64,000 bases of DNA from the NCBI RefSeq assembly GCF_019203985.1, contig NZ_JAGSPD010000003.1, forward strand, positions 186,001-250,000, given 5' to 3'. This document shows, piece by piece, positions 44,072 through 52,498 of this stretch. The notes below the pieces were generated by a model. The model saw only the letters and a list, made by a program, of their open reading frames with translations, made no database searches and was not told where the DNA came from. The position numbers and the translations under genes are program-made. Numbering within the stretch: the stretch's first letter is position 1; each line of letters starts with the position of its first letter. Source of the DNA: Winogradskyella luteola (lineage in GTDB: Bacteria > Bacteroidota > Bacteroidia > Flavobacteriales > Flavobacteriaceae).

Positions 44072-45496
44072 TTAATTATAACTGCGAGGCCCAAGGAAAC
44101 TAACAGTTGTAGTTTCGATTAATTCCTCATTGCTATAAACGTCTAGTCTCAATTTATTTTTATCGCCAGAGAGATCACTTTGTCTCAATTCTATAAACAT
44201 GGTGCCTTCAGCAATACCTTGAGCTTCTATTTTAAATGTATCTGAGGTTGATACTAATTTAATTTCTCCCTCAAGACCTCTTAACTTAAAGCTAATGTCT
44301 TCTATATTCTCGGTGGTTTTATTCACTAATTTATAGGTAAAGACATTACTTATAATACCATTGTCTTTATGCTCATATAATTGACCTGGTAATCTTAAAA
44401 CTACAGCTTCAACGTCATTTCTTAAGGCTAGCATTCCTCCTAAAATACCAATTAAAATTACGAGAACTGCTATATAGCCTTTCATACGAGCAGTGAGTTT
44501 AAAAGGTGCTTTTTTCTCTATGTTATCTTCACTCGCATATCTAATTAATCCTTTAGGGAGATTAATTTTTTCCATAATGATGTCGCATTCATCGATACAA
44601 GCTGTACAATTCACACATTCTAACTGTGTACCATTTCTTATGTCTATTCCCGTTGGGCAAACATGTACACACTGAAAACAGTCTATACAGTCTCCATGAC
44701 CTAAAGCTGTTCTATCTTCATTTTTTCTAAACTTCTTTCTTCCGTTTTCGCCTTCGCCACGTTTGTGGTCGTAGGCAACAACTATAGATTTGTTATCCAG
44801 TAGTACGCCTTGTAATCGCCCATAAGGACATGCGATAATACATACCTGTTCCCTAAACCACGCAAAAATAAAATAAAATACCCCAGTAAAAATCAGTAAC
44901 GGTATCAAAGTGCCCATGTGCTTAAACGGCCCCTCAACGATATATGCGAGTAATTTATCACTGCCGATTAAATAGGCGAGGAAAACATTTGCGATTAAAA
45001 AGGATACAGCTAAAAAAATAAGCCATTTTAAAAGTCGCTTTCTAATCTTTTCTGCATCCCACTTTTGCCTAGCCAGTCGCATTTGTTTGTTTCGATCTCC
45101 ATCAATCCAATATTCAATACGTCTAAACACCATTTCCATAAAAATGGTCTGTGGACAAATCCATCCACAAAAAATACGACCAAATCCAACGGTAAATAGT
45201 GTGATAAATACCACACCAATTATCATTGAAATCACAAACAAATGAAAATCTTGAGGCCAAAACGGAAATCCAAAAATATTGAAACGTCGCTCTAGGACAT
45301 TAAACAATAAAAATTGATTACCGTTAACCTTTACAAAAGGTGCAGCAAATAGGAACGCCAATAAAACATAGCTAACTATTTTTCGTTTTTCATAAAAATA
45401 ACCAGAAGGTTTTTTAGGAAATACCCAATTACGTTTACCTTCTTTATTAATGGTACCTATTGAATCTCGAAAAACTTCATTTTCTGGCGTTTCCAT
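44072..45496 (-). CDS. ccoG: cbb3 oxidase accessory ferredoxin CcoG/FixG
   Basis: A 474-residue membrane iron-sulfur protein. About five membrane segments lie in the first 340 residues. FCGWICPQTIFMEMVFRRIEYWIDG is the CcoG signature and CIIACPYGRLQG is a second. The two 4Fe-4S motifs are CIDCFQCVHVCP and CVNCTACIDECD. An Ig-like periplasmic domain ends the protein. CcoG reduces copper for delivery to the cbb3 site in Rhodobacter. The order after ccoP is normal for Bacteroidota. Confidence 0.93.
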   Translation of the reverse strand: METPENEVFRDSIGTINKEGKRNWVFPKKPSGYFYEKRKIVSYVLLAFLFAAPFVKVNGNQFLLFNVLERRFNIFGFPFWPQDFHLFVISMIIGVVFITLFTVGFGRIFCGWICPQTIFMEMVFRRIEYWIDGDRNKQMRLARQKWDAEKIRKRLLKWLIFLAVSFLIANVFLAYLIGSDKLLAYIVEGPFKHMGTLIPLLIFTGVFYFIFAWFREQVCIIACPYGRLQGVLLDNKSIVVAYDHKRGEGENGRKKFRKNEDRTALGHGDCIDCFQCVHVCPTGIDIRNGTQLECVNCTACIDECDIIMEKINLPKGLIRYASEDNIEKKAPFKLTARMKGYIAVLVILIGILGGMLALRNDVEAVVLRLPGQLYEHKDNGIISNVFTYKLVNKTTENIEDISFKLRGLEGEIKLVSTSDTFKIEAQGIAEGTMFIELRQSDLSGDKNKLRLDVYSNEELIETTTVSFLGPRSYN

Positions 45497-45517
45497 TTTT
45501 TAGAACAGCATTAGAAT

Positions 45518-46492
45518 TTAATAATTAATAGAAGTCTCTAATGAATCGTTGATAACGTTTTTAACTTCAACTTTTACATCATGTACTTCTTCACCAGTTT
45601 CTGTATCTTTTAAGGTGGCGTCTATCCACACTTCACCTTCGGCAGCTTTAGGTTCTGCGGGAGTTGTACCTTGAAATTGAAGAACATAACTGGCTACTTG
45701 TGCCATCTCAAGAGGTTTTAACTCAGATTTCCAAGACACCATACCTTTTCCATCACGACCTCCTTCAGAAATTGTTCTAAATACATTTTTAATACCTCCG
45801 CCTAAAATCCAATTTTCATCGGTAAGGTTTGGTCCAATTCCGCCACCTCCATCGGCTTTATGGCAAGCTACACAGTTAACTTCAAATATTTTTTTACCAG
45901 CATTTAGATCTCCTGCCTCAGTTAATACTTCAACGGTATTAATATCGACTAAATTCTTTGCGGTTCTTTTATATTCTTCAATAGCTCTGTTGGCTTCGGC
46001 ATATTCAATTTCATATTCAGCAAACTGATCATCAGCATTGAGTACATGGTAACGAATCATGTAAATTACCGCAAAAATTATGGTAAGATAAAAACTATAG
46101 ACCCACCACGGCGGTAAGTTGTTATCAAGCTCTTTTATACCATCGTAATTGTGGTCTAAGATAATTTCACCCTCTTGTTCAATTGGTTTAGAGCCCAAGA
46201 GTTTACTGTATGTATCTTTAATCCATAGACCTAATTTAGAAGGACTATTTCTTTTAGCATCCATACGTGCTCTACCTTCTTCATCTAAACTTTGATACAA
46301 TATATTATCCATAGAGCTTACTATACCTTCAATGGCAATAAGTATAAGCAGTACTAACAATAAGAATAATAAGATAATTGGTTGTTCCATAAATGCAGGT
46401 TGATCACCTGAATCAATGAAGTATTCTACGAGTGCAGCAATGGCAAAAAATACAAGAGGCACTCTTATGTATGATGGGATTAGATTTCTCAT
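45518..46492 (-). CDS. ccoP: cbb3 oxidase subunit III CcoP, mono-haem form
   Basis: A 324-residue membrane-anchored cytochrome c. Two hydrophobic segments come first, then a cytoplasmic part of about 80 residues, then NNLPPWWVYSFYLTIIFAV, the CcoP signature helix. The haem motif CVACH is followed by GGGIGPNLTDENWILGGG and a Met ligand in GKGMVSW. Only one CxxCH is present, whereas proteobacterial CcoP has two, as is usual for Bacteroidota. It passes electrons to the CcoNO part. Its start overlaps the ccoQ stop by four bases. Confidence 0.92.
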   Translation of the reverse strand: MRNLIPSYIRVPLVFFAIAALVEYFIDSGDQPAFMEQPIILLFLLLVLLILIAIEGIVSSMDNILYQSLDEEGRARMDAKRNSPSKLGLWIKDTYSKLLGSKPIEQEGEIILDHNYDGIKELDNNLPPWWVYSFYLTIIFAVIYMIRYHVLNADDQFAEYEIEYAEANRAIEEYKRTAKNLVDINTVEVLTEAGDLNAGKKIFEVNCVACHKADGGGGIGPNLTDENWILGGGIKNVFRTISEGGRDGKGMVSWKSELKPLEMAQVASYVLQFQGTTPAEPKAAEGEVWIDATLKDTETGEEVHDVKVEVKNVINDSLETSINY

Positions 46493-46674
46493 GATATAGT
46501 GTCGTTTTGGTTATCTAATGGTAAATTACTAACGGTTGATATGTATTCTTTTTTTGCGGTAAATACCCAATAGAATAGTATTACAAAGAAAATAAAGAAT
46601 ATGAGGAGCGATATCATAGGATAGATTTCTATACCTGTGATGCTTTCCATATGATTTTTTACAAATTTTAGCAT
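46489..46674 (-). CDS. ccoQ: cbb3 oxidase small subunit CcoQ
   Basis: A 61-residue membrane peptide with one hydrophobic segment (MISLLIFFIFFVILFYWVF) followed by the short KKEYI stretch and a polar tail, as in CcoQ. It lies between ccoNO and ccoP in the usual order, with an ATGA overlap with ccoP. CcoQ stabilises the oxidase against oxygen. Sequence alone would be weak evidence, but position settles it. Confidence 0.85.
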   Translation of the reverse strand: MLKFVKNHMESITGIEIYPMISLLIFFIFFVILFYWVFTAKKEYISTVSNLPLDNQNDTIS

Positions 46675-46681
46675 GACGTTC

Positions 46682-48874
46682 TTAGTTTTGAGCAGTTTCG
46701 TTAGTAATATCCTTTACCTTTATATCGGTTCCTAAACGCTGTAAATAAGCAATCAGCGCTACGATTTCTCGATTTCGCATTTCTACGAAATCTTCACCAC
46801 CAGCTTGTTTATCTGCCTCATAGGTTTTAACAAAATCAGGATCTGAGTAAAGGTTCTTTTCAATTTGTGTGCCCTGCTCTAACATAGAAGCTTGTGCATT
46901 GGCAATATCCTCTTCAGTATAAGGTACTCCTAAACTTACCATGGTTTCCATTTTCTTTTCGGTCATGGACTTATCCAACTCGTTTTTTACCAACCATTGA
47001 TAAGCAGGCATAATGGAACCACTAGAGGTGCTTTGTGGATCGTACATGTGGTTTAAGTGCCAGTTATCGGAATATTTGCCACCAATCCTGTGCAGATCTG
47101 GCCCAGTACGTTTACTTCCCCAAAGGAATGGGTGATCATATACAAACTCGCCTGCTTTGGAGTATTCTCCATAGCGTTCTACTTCACTTCTAAACGGACG
47201 TATCATTTGAGAGTGGCAGCCAACACAGCCCTCTCTAATATATAGGTCACGACCTTCCAACTCCAGAGGTGTGTAAGGTTGTACGCTGCTAATAGTAGGA
47301 ATATTAGACTTTACAACAATTGTTGGTATAATTTGAACAATACCACCAATTAATATTGCTATCGTAGCATATATGGTTAACATAACTGGTTTACGCTCTA
47401 ACCAAGTGTGCCAACCTTCACCAGCTACACGTCTTTTAGATACACGTTGTAAAGCGGGTGCTTCTGCCAACTCATCAGTGACTTTATTCTCGGATTTTAC
47501 AACAGTCATTATGATGTTATAGACAAGTATTAGCATACCAGTGATATAAAGTGTGCCACCAATGGCACGCATCCAGTACATTGGCATTATTTCAGTTACT
47601 GTTTCTAAGAAATTACCGTAAACCAAAGTTCCGTCTGGATTAAATTGTTTCCACATACTAGCTTGAGCAAAGCCAGCAACATACATTGGTAGTGCATATA
47701 GTATAATACCCAAAGTGCCTATCCAAAAATGCATATTTGCTAAGCCTGTAGAATGTAGTTTTGTTTTAAATAATCTTGGAATTAACCAATAGATCATACC
47801 AAAAGCAAGGAATCCATTCCAGGCTAATGCACCTACGTGCACATGGGCAATAATCCAATCGGTAAAGTGCGCAATAGCATTTACGTTTTTAAGTGAAAGC
47901 ATTGGACCCTCAAATGTTGCCATACCGTAACCAGTGATTGCAACAACCATAAATTTAAGAACGGGATCAGTACGTACTTTATCCCATGCTCCACGTAAAG
48001 TCAACAATCCATTAATCATACCTCCCCAAGATGGTGCGATTAACATTACTGAAAACGCAACACCCAAATGCTGAGCCCACTCTGGTAAAGCGGTATATAA
48101 TAAATGGTGAGGTCCAGCCCAGATATATATAAAGATTAATGACCAAAAGTGAACAATAGATAAGCGATAAGAATATACTGGACGATTCGCTGCTTTAGGC
48201 ACAAAATAGTACATCAATCCGAGGAAAGGTGTTGTTAAGAAAAATGCAACAGCATTATGTCCGTACCACCATTGTACTAAGGCATCTTGTACGCCAGCAT
48301 AAACAGAATAACTCTTCAGTCCGCTTACAGGCAATTCTAAACTGTTAAAAATATGAAGTACAGCAACGGTAACAAAGGTTGCAAGGTAGAACCAAATAGC
48401 TACATACAAATGTCTTTGACGACGCTTTAGAATTGTGGCGATCATATTAACACCAAACGCAACCCATACTAAAGCAATGGCAATATCAAAAGGCCACTCA
48501 AGCTCTGCATACTCTTTTGAGGTTGTTATACCCAAAGGCAAGGTGACTGCTGCTCCCACAATGATTAATTGCCAAGCCCAAAAATTGAAATTACTAAGAA
48601 AATCACTAAACATTCTTGCTTTTAGTAAACGCTGTAATGAGTAATATACACCTGCAAAAATTGCGTTACCTACAAAGGCAAAAATCACAGCATTAGTGTG
48701 TAACGGTCTTAAACGACCAAAACTTAGCCACGATATTCCATCCGTCATATTTGGGAATAAAAACATAAAGGCCAGAATAAGGCCTACCAGCATACCAACA
48801 ACGCCCCAAAGTATGGTGGCGTAGAGGAATTTTTTAACGATTTTATTATCGTAATAGAATTGTTGCATCTCCAT
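46682..48874 (-). CDS. ccoN: Fused cbb3 oxidase subunits I and II (CcoNO)
   Basis: A 730-residue fused catalytic protein. Residues 1 to about 480 are CcoN with twelve or so membrane segments and the haem-copper histidines ([16 protein letters not shown] for copper [26 protein letters not shown] for the two haems). The rest is CcoO, with one membrane segment and the haem motif [12 protein letters not shown], then a Met-rich end. It reduces oxygen to water with high affinity and pumps protons. The N-O fusion is normal in Bacteroidota. It lies ten bases after ccoS and starts at an ATG (48874). Confidence 0.95.
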   Translation of the reverse strand: MEMQQFYYDNKIVKKFLYATILWGVVGMLVGLILAFMFLFPNMTDGISWLSFGRLRPLHTNAVIFAFVGNAIFAGVYYSLQRLLKARMFSDFLSNFNFWAWQLIIVGAAVTLPLGITTSKEYAELEWPFDIAIALVWVAFGVNMIATILKRRQRHLYVAIWFYLATFVTVAVLHIFNSLELPVSGLKSYSVYAGVQDALVQWWYGHNAVAFFLTTPFLGLMYYFVPKAANRPVYSYRLSIVHFWSLIFIYIWAGPHHLLYTALPEWAQHLGVAFSVMLIAPSWGGMINGLLTLRGAWDKVRTDPVLKFMVVAITGYGMATFEGPMLSLKNVNAIAHFTDWIIAHVHVGALAWNGFLAFGMIYWLIPRLFKTKLHSTGLANMHFWIGTLGIILYALPMYVAGFAQASMWKQFNPDGTLVYGNFLETVTEIMPMYWMRAIGGTLYITGMLILVYNIIMTVVKSENKVTDELAEAPALQRVSKRRVAGEGWHTWLERKPVMLTIYATIAILIGGIVQIIPTIVVKSNIPTISSVQPYTPLELEGRDLYIREGCVGCHSQMIRPFRSEVERYGEYSKAGEFVYDHPFLWGSKRTGPDLHRIGGKYSDNWHLNHMYDPQSTSSGSIMPAYQWLVKNELDKSMTEKKMETMVSLGVPYTEEDIANAQASMLEQGTQIEKNLYSDPDFVKTYEADKQAGGEDFVEMRNREIVALIAYLQRLGTDIKVKDITNETAQN

Positions 48875-48884
48875 ATTAAAAAAA

Positions 48885-49070
48885 TTAGTCAGTTTTTATA
48901 TCTGTTGATTTTTCGGTTTCTGATTTTACGAGTTCGTCTTCAAAGAGCATACGTACTGAAGGCGTATAACTATCATCATACTGTCCTGATTTCACAGCGG
49001 CAATGAATATGAAAAAGAAAGCAACGCCCACAATGACACTAACAGTTAGTAAAATATATATAACACTCAT
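48885..49070 (-). CDS. ccoS: cbb3 oxidase assembly protein CcoS
   Basis: A 61-residue membrane peptide. From the ATG at 49070 it reads [19 protein letters not shown], the typical CcoS start, followed by a short GQYDD stretch and an acidic tail. An in-frame ATG at 49094 lies inside the predicted -7 box and is rejected. CcoS is needed to put haem and copper into CcoN. It is the first gene of the leftward ccoS-NO-Q-P-G-H run. An Fnr-like site with the same layout as before hemN and ccoI lies upstream. Confidence 0.88.
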   Translation of the reverse strand: MSVIYILLTVSVIVGVAFFFIFIAAVKSGQYDDSYTPSVRMLFEDELVKSETEKSTDIKTD

Positions 49071-49091
49071 ACCTATTTTGAAGTTATGGCT

Positions 49092-49138
49092 CAAAATTAC
49101 TCTTGAACTTGTTTTTAAAACATGATATTTATCATGTT
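49092..49138 (-). promoter_or_regulatory. Fnr-like site and promoter of the cco genes
   Basis: The site is AACATGAT-N4-ATCATGTT (49119-49138): perfect 8-base arms, the longest of the three Fnr-like sites. Leftward, the -7 box TAATTTTG lies at 49099-49092. The core dyad centre to the last base of the box is again 36.5 bases. The start of transcription should fall near 49087, between the two candidate ATGs of ccoS. Confidence 0.8.
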
Positions 49139-49145
49139 GAATTAT

Positions 49146-51521
49146 TTATTTTAATTTTCTCCCTAAAAGATTGGTGGAAATTGTCGTAAAAACCACAATG
49201 CTAATAGAACTCAAAGGCATTAATATTGCGGCAACAACAGGTGCCAATTGACCTGTAACTGCAAAATACAATCCAATGATGTTATATATAAATGAGAGAA
49301 CGAAACTCCATTTAATAATTTTTATAGCTGATTTTGAAGCTTTGATGTATTGATAGAGTTCTTTAAACTTTGAAGCATCTAAAATGGCATCGCAAGCGGG
49401 AGAGAAGACATTAACATCCTCGGATATAGCAATACCAACATCGCTTTGTGCCAATGCACCGGCATCGTTTAGACCATCCCCAATCATAAGTACTTTTGCA
49501 CCTTCAGACTGATGGTATTTGATAAACTCTAACTTGTCCTCAGGTTTTTGGTTGAAAATTAATTTGGTTTTAGCTGGAAGTAATTTTTTTAAATTTTCGC
49601 GTTCACCCTCATTGTCTCCAGATAGAATTACCAAATCAAATTGCTTTTTAAGTTGATTGAATAATTTAGAAACCCCTTTTCTATAGCTGTTATAAAACGT
49701 AAACTTTCCTTTATAAACTTTATTACTACTAATATGAACGGTAGTGTTTAAAACTGAAGTTTCTTCTGGCTTACCGACAAAACTAGCTGATCCAATTTTA
49801 AGATTTATATTGTCGTGCTTGGCTTCAATTCCCTTTCCGATATGTTCTTTAAAGCCATCTAGCGTAACAATATTGTTTTCTTCTAAGATGTTGTAAAGTG
49901 TTCTGCTTAATGGATGATTAGATCCGCGAAGCGAATTCTTAAGAACTAAGTTTTCAGATTCAGATAAAGATAGTCCATCGTATTGCGCATTACTGCTTTT
50001 ATTTGAGGTGATGGTGCCTGTCTTATCAAAAATAATGGTGTTGATTTGCGCTAATTGTTCAATGACACTGGCATTTTTTATGTAGAATTTCAGCTTTCCA
50101 AAGATTCTCAATAAATTCCCGAATGTAAAAGGCGCAGATAAAGCAATAGCACAAGGACATGCAATAATCAGTACTGCTGTAAATACGTTCATGGCTTTGC
50201 TGGCATCGTTAAATAGCCAAAATGTTGTAGCAACTATGGCAATGGCTAAAATGGCAATAGTAAAATGTTTACTAATATTATTGGTAATATTTGTAAAACC
50301 ATCTTCTTTGTTTTTGTTGAAAACATCGTTACTCCACAATTGTGTTAGATAACTCTGCTCCACAGATTTAAGGGCTTCGAGTTCAATAACTCCAGCTGTC
50401 TGTTTGCCACCTGCAAAGAGTTTGTCGCCAGATCGTTTTGAAACAGTTTGGGATTCACCAGTTACAAAGCTATAATCTATTTTAGCTTTGCCGTTTATTA
50501 ATATGCCATCAACAGGAATTAATTCTTCATTTCTAATTAAAAGACGATCTCCCTTTTTAATATCGTAAACCTGAATGGAGTTTTCGTTACCGTTTTTTTC
50601 AATTTTAGTTATGGCAATAGGAAAGTAGGATTTATAATCGCGCTCAAAGGATAGGAAATCATAGGTTTTTTGCTGAAAGAACTTTCCAACCAAAAGAAAG
50701 AATACCAAACCTGCCAAGCTATCAAAGAAGCCTGAACCTAAGTCGAACATAATTTCAACTGTACTTCGAATAAAAAGTACAGATATCCCCAATGCAATTG
50801 GCACATCAATGTTAAGGAGTTTTGCCTTTAAACCTTTAAATGCCGAAATAAAATAATCTTGTGCCGAGTAGAAAACCACAGGAACAGAAAGTGCAAACAT
50901 TAACCAGCGAAACATAGGTTTGTACTGCTCTAGCCAGTATTCATTGACTTCAAAGTACTCAGGAAAAGATAGAAACATAATATTTCCAAATCCAAAACCT
51001 GCAACACCAAGTTTATAAATTAGTGTTCTATTGATATGCTTTTTTCCTGATTTAAAATCGTCTAAGCTTATGTAAGGTTCGTAGCCAATTGAGCTAAGTA
51101 ACAAAACAATGGATTTTAAATCAGTTGTTTTAGAACTGTAGGTAACTCTAACTGTTTTCTTACCAAAGTTGACTTGAGAATCCGATATGCTTGGGTTGAG
51201 TTTATTTAGGTTTTCCAATATCCAAATACAAGAGCTACAATGAATATGAGGAATGTAAAGTGTTACAATTTCTATATCGTCACTTCTAAATTCTGTAAGC
51301 TTTTCAATGATGTTCTCTTGTGAAAGAAAATCGTATTTACCCTCTATTTCCTTGGGAATGGCACCAGGAGAATTTTGTAAATCGTAATAACAGGTTAAAT
51401 CATTTTCGTTAAAAATCTCAAAAACAGTTTTACAACCATTACAACAAAATGATTTTTCCTGAAACGTAATTGCGTGATTACCACAATCATCACCACAATG
51501 AAAACACGTATCGTTTTCCAT
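49146..51521 (-). CDS. ccoI: Copper-type P1B ATPase for cbb3 assembly (CcoI/FixI)
   Basis: A 791-residue P-type ATPase. The N-terminus has a Cys-rich zinc-like domain (CFHCGDDCGN, FCCNGCKTVFEIF), typical of CcoI in Bacteroidota, then a degenerate HMA domain with HIHCSSCIWIL. Eight membrane segments follow, with ACPCAIALS (metal-binding CPC), the phosphorylation site DKTGTIT, HPLS and GDGLNDAGAL. It exports copper to the periplasm for the oxidase. It lies directly upstream of ccoS but has its own Fnr-like promoter in the gap to the regulator gene. CopA-type detoxification is possible but the N-terminal domain argues against it. Confidence 0.93.
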   Translation of the reverse strand: MENDTCFHCGDDCGNHAITFQEKSFCCNGCKTVFEIFNENDLTCYYDLQNSPGAIPKEIEGKYDFLSQENIIEKLTEFRSDDIEIVTLYIPHIHCSSCIWILENLNKLNPSISDSQVNFGKKTVRVTYSSKTTDLKSIVLLLSSIGYEPYISLDDFKSGKKHINRTLIYKLGVAGFGFGNIMFLSFPEYFEVNEYWLEQYKPMFRWLMFALSVPVVFYSAQDYFISAFKGLKAKLLNIDVPIALGISVLFIRSTVEIMFDLGSGFFDSLAGLVFFLLVGKFFQQKTYDFLSFERDYKSYFPIAITKIEKNGNENSIQVYDIKKGDRLLIRNEELIPVDGILINGKAKIDYSFVTGESQTVSKRSGDKLFAGGKQTAGVIELEALKSVEQSYLTQLWSNDVFNKNKEDGFTNITNNISKHFTIAILAIAIVATTFWLFNDASKAMNVFTAVLIIACPCAIALSAPFTFGNLLRIFGKLKFYIKNASVIEQLAQINTIIFDKTGTITSNKSSNAQYDGLSLSESENLVLKNSLRGSNHPLSRTLYNILEENNIVTLDGFKEHIGKGIEAKHDNINLKIGSASFVGKPEETSVLNTTVHISSNKVYKGKFTFYNSYRKGVSKLFNQLKKQFDLVILSGDNEGERENLKKLLPAKTKLIFNQKPEDKLEFIKYHQSEGAKVLMIGDGLNDAGALAQSDVGIAISEDVNVFSPACDAILDASKFKELYQYIKASKSAIKIIKWSFVLSFIYNIIGLYFAVTGQLAPVVAAILMPLSSISIVVFTTISTNLLGRKLK

Positions 51522-51547
51522 TTTTATTTGCTCATTTATACCTGTAA

Positions 51548-51591
51548 CAAAGGTGACACAACATTAACTTTTAAAATATGATATTTGTCAT
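51548..51591 (-). promoter_or_regulatory. Fnr-like site and promoter of ccoI
   Basis: Leftward the dyad reads ATGACAAATATCAT, identical to that of hemN, with flanks that match over a further nine bases. The -7 box is CACCTTTG (51555-51548), one base from consensus. The dyad centre to the last base of the box is 36.5 bases, as at the other two sites. The site also lies 8 bases upstream of the rightward -7 box of the regulator gene. Confidence 0.7.
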
Positions 51592-51599
51592 GTAATTAG

Positions 51600-51607
51600 T
51601 ATCTTTG
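51600..51607 (+). promoter_or_regulatory. -7 box of the Fnr-type regulator gene
   Basis: TATCTTTG matches the -7 consensus exactly and ends 24 bases before the ATG at 51632. The Fnr-like site covers the region where its -33 box should be, which suggests negative self-control rather than activation on this side. Confidence 0.6.
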
Positions 51608-51631
51608 AATTACGATCACAAAACAATAGGT

Positions 51632-52309
51632 ATGAGTAAATGTGAATCTTGTATTATTAGAGAATTTAACTCTTTAAAATCGCTGACGCGCGAAGAATTA
51701 ATGCGTGTCTCTGCATGCAAAACAGGCAAAATCTACAAAAAAGGCCAGGTAATATTTGAGGAAGGTGAAACGCTCAATGGAGTTTATTGCGTGAGAGATG
51801 GTGTTTGCAAACTCACTAAACTAAGTGAGAATGGAAAAGACCAAGTTGTTAAATTGGTTGTTAAAGGAGGTTTGTTGGGTAAACGCTCTTTAGTATCTGA
51901 GCAGAAAACCAACTTAAGTGCAGTAGCTTTAAATGACATGGAAATGTGCTTTATTCCGAAGAGTGAAATCATGAACGATTTAACAAAGAATCCAAAATTC
52001 ACCATGGATGTTCTAAAGAAAATGGCTGAAGACTTAAAAGTATCAGATGAATCTTTAGTTAAAATGGCGCAGAAATCCGTAAAATGTAGAATGGCTGAAA
52101 TCCTTATGTACATTCATGATAATTTTGGGACTGATGATGATGGATATTTAAGTATTGTGCTATCTCGTAAGGATTATGCAAGTATAGTGGGTACAGCTAC
52201 AGAGTCTGCGATTAGAATACTCTCTCAGTTTAAGAAAGAGGGTATAATCTCAACTTCTGGTAAGCGTATAAAGATCGAAGATTATAGAAGTCTTAGATGG
52301 ATTGAGTAA
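51632..52309 (+). CDS. Crp/Fnr-family transcriptional regulator
   Basis: A 225-residue regulator. The start is the ATG at 51632 (MSKCESCIIREF); a TTG at 51605 lies in the promoter and is rejected. The cyclic-nucleotide-type beta-barrel has KKGQVIFEEGETLNGVYCVRDG. A helix-turn-helix follows near the end (LSRKDYASIVGTATESAIRILSQFKKEG), where TESAIRILSQF is the recognition helix. Cys4, Cys7 and Cys29 near the N-terminus give a CxxC like Fnr, but the spacing differs from the E. coli cluster ligands. It lies beside the cco genes and probably controls them and hemN. Confidence 0.88.
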   Translation: MSKCESCIIREFNSLKSLTREELMRVSACKTGKIYKKGQVIFEEGETLNGVYCVRDGVCKLTKLSENGKDQVVKLVVKGGLLGKRSLVSEQKTNLSAVALNDMEMCFIPKSEIMNDLTKNPKFTMDVLKKMAEDLKVSDESLVKMAQKSVKCRMAEILMYIHDNFGTDDDGYLSIVLSRKDYASIVGTATESAIRILSQFKKEGIISTSGKRIKIEDYRSLRWIE

Positions 52310-52350
52310 GAATGTCACCATCTGAAAAGATGTCATTCTGAATGAAATAA
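52309..52350. repeat. Hairpin-forming repeat remnant after the Fnr gene
   Basis: AGAATG pairs with CATTCT, and inside it CATCT pairs with AGATG around GAAA. The part TGTCATTCTGAATGAA is a scattered element I recognise from other flavobacteria. It starts at the regulator's stop codon and may end the transcript, although no T run follows closely. The rest of the 190-base gap to the BNR protein gene is AT-rich and shows nothing else. Confidence 0.4.
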
Positions 52351-52498
52351 AAAACCTAATTACTTTTATTTTTTTGATTATTAAATAAGTAATGTTTTAG
52401 CTTTCACATTCCGGCTTTACTCCAGTGTAAACAGGCTTAGTCTTACAGCCTTGAATTAGAAATCAACTCATTTTTCCAAACAACGTCTTATTCAATAA

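Noticed and set aside
44017-44094. N-terminal extension of ccoH to 44094
   Set aside because: The added residues are encoded by an interspersed repeat and precede the membrane segment with which CcoH normally starts.
49070-49094. ATG at 49094 as the start of ccoS
   Set aside because: It lies in the -7 box. The ATG at 49070 gives the standard CcoS start MSVIYILL.
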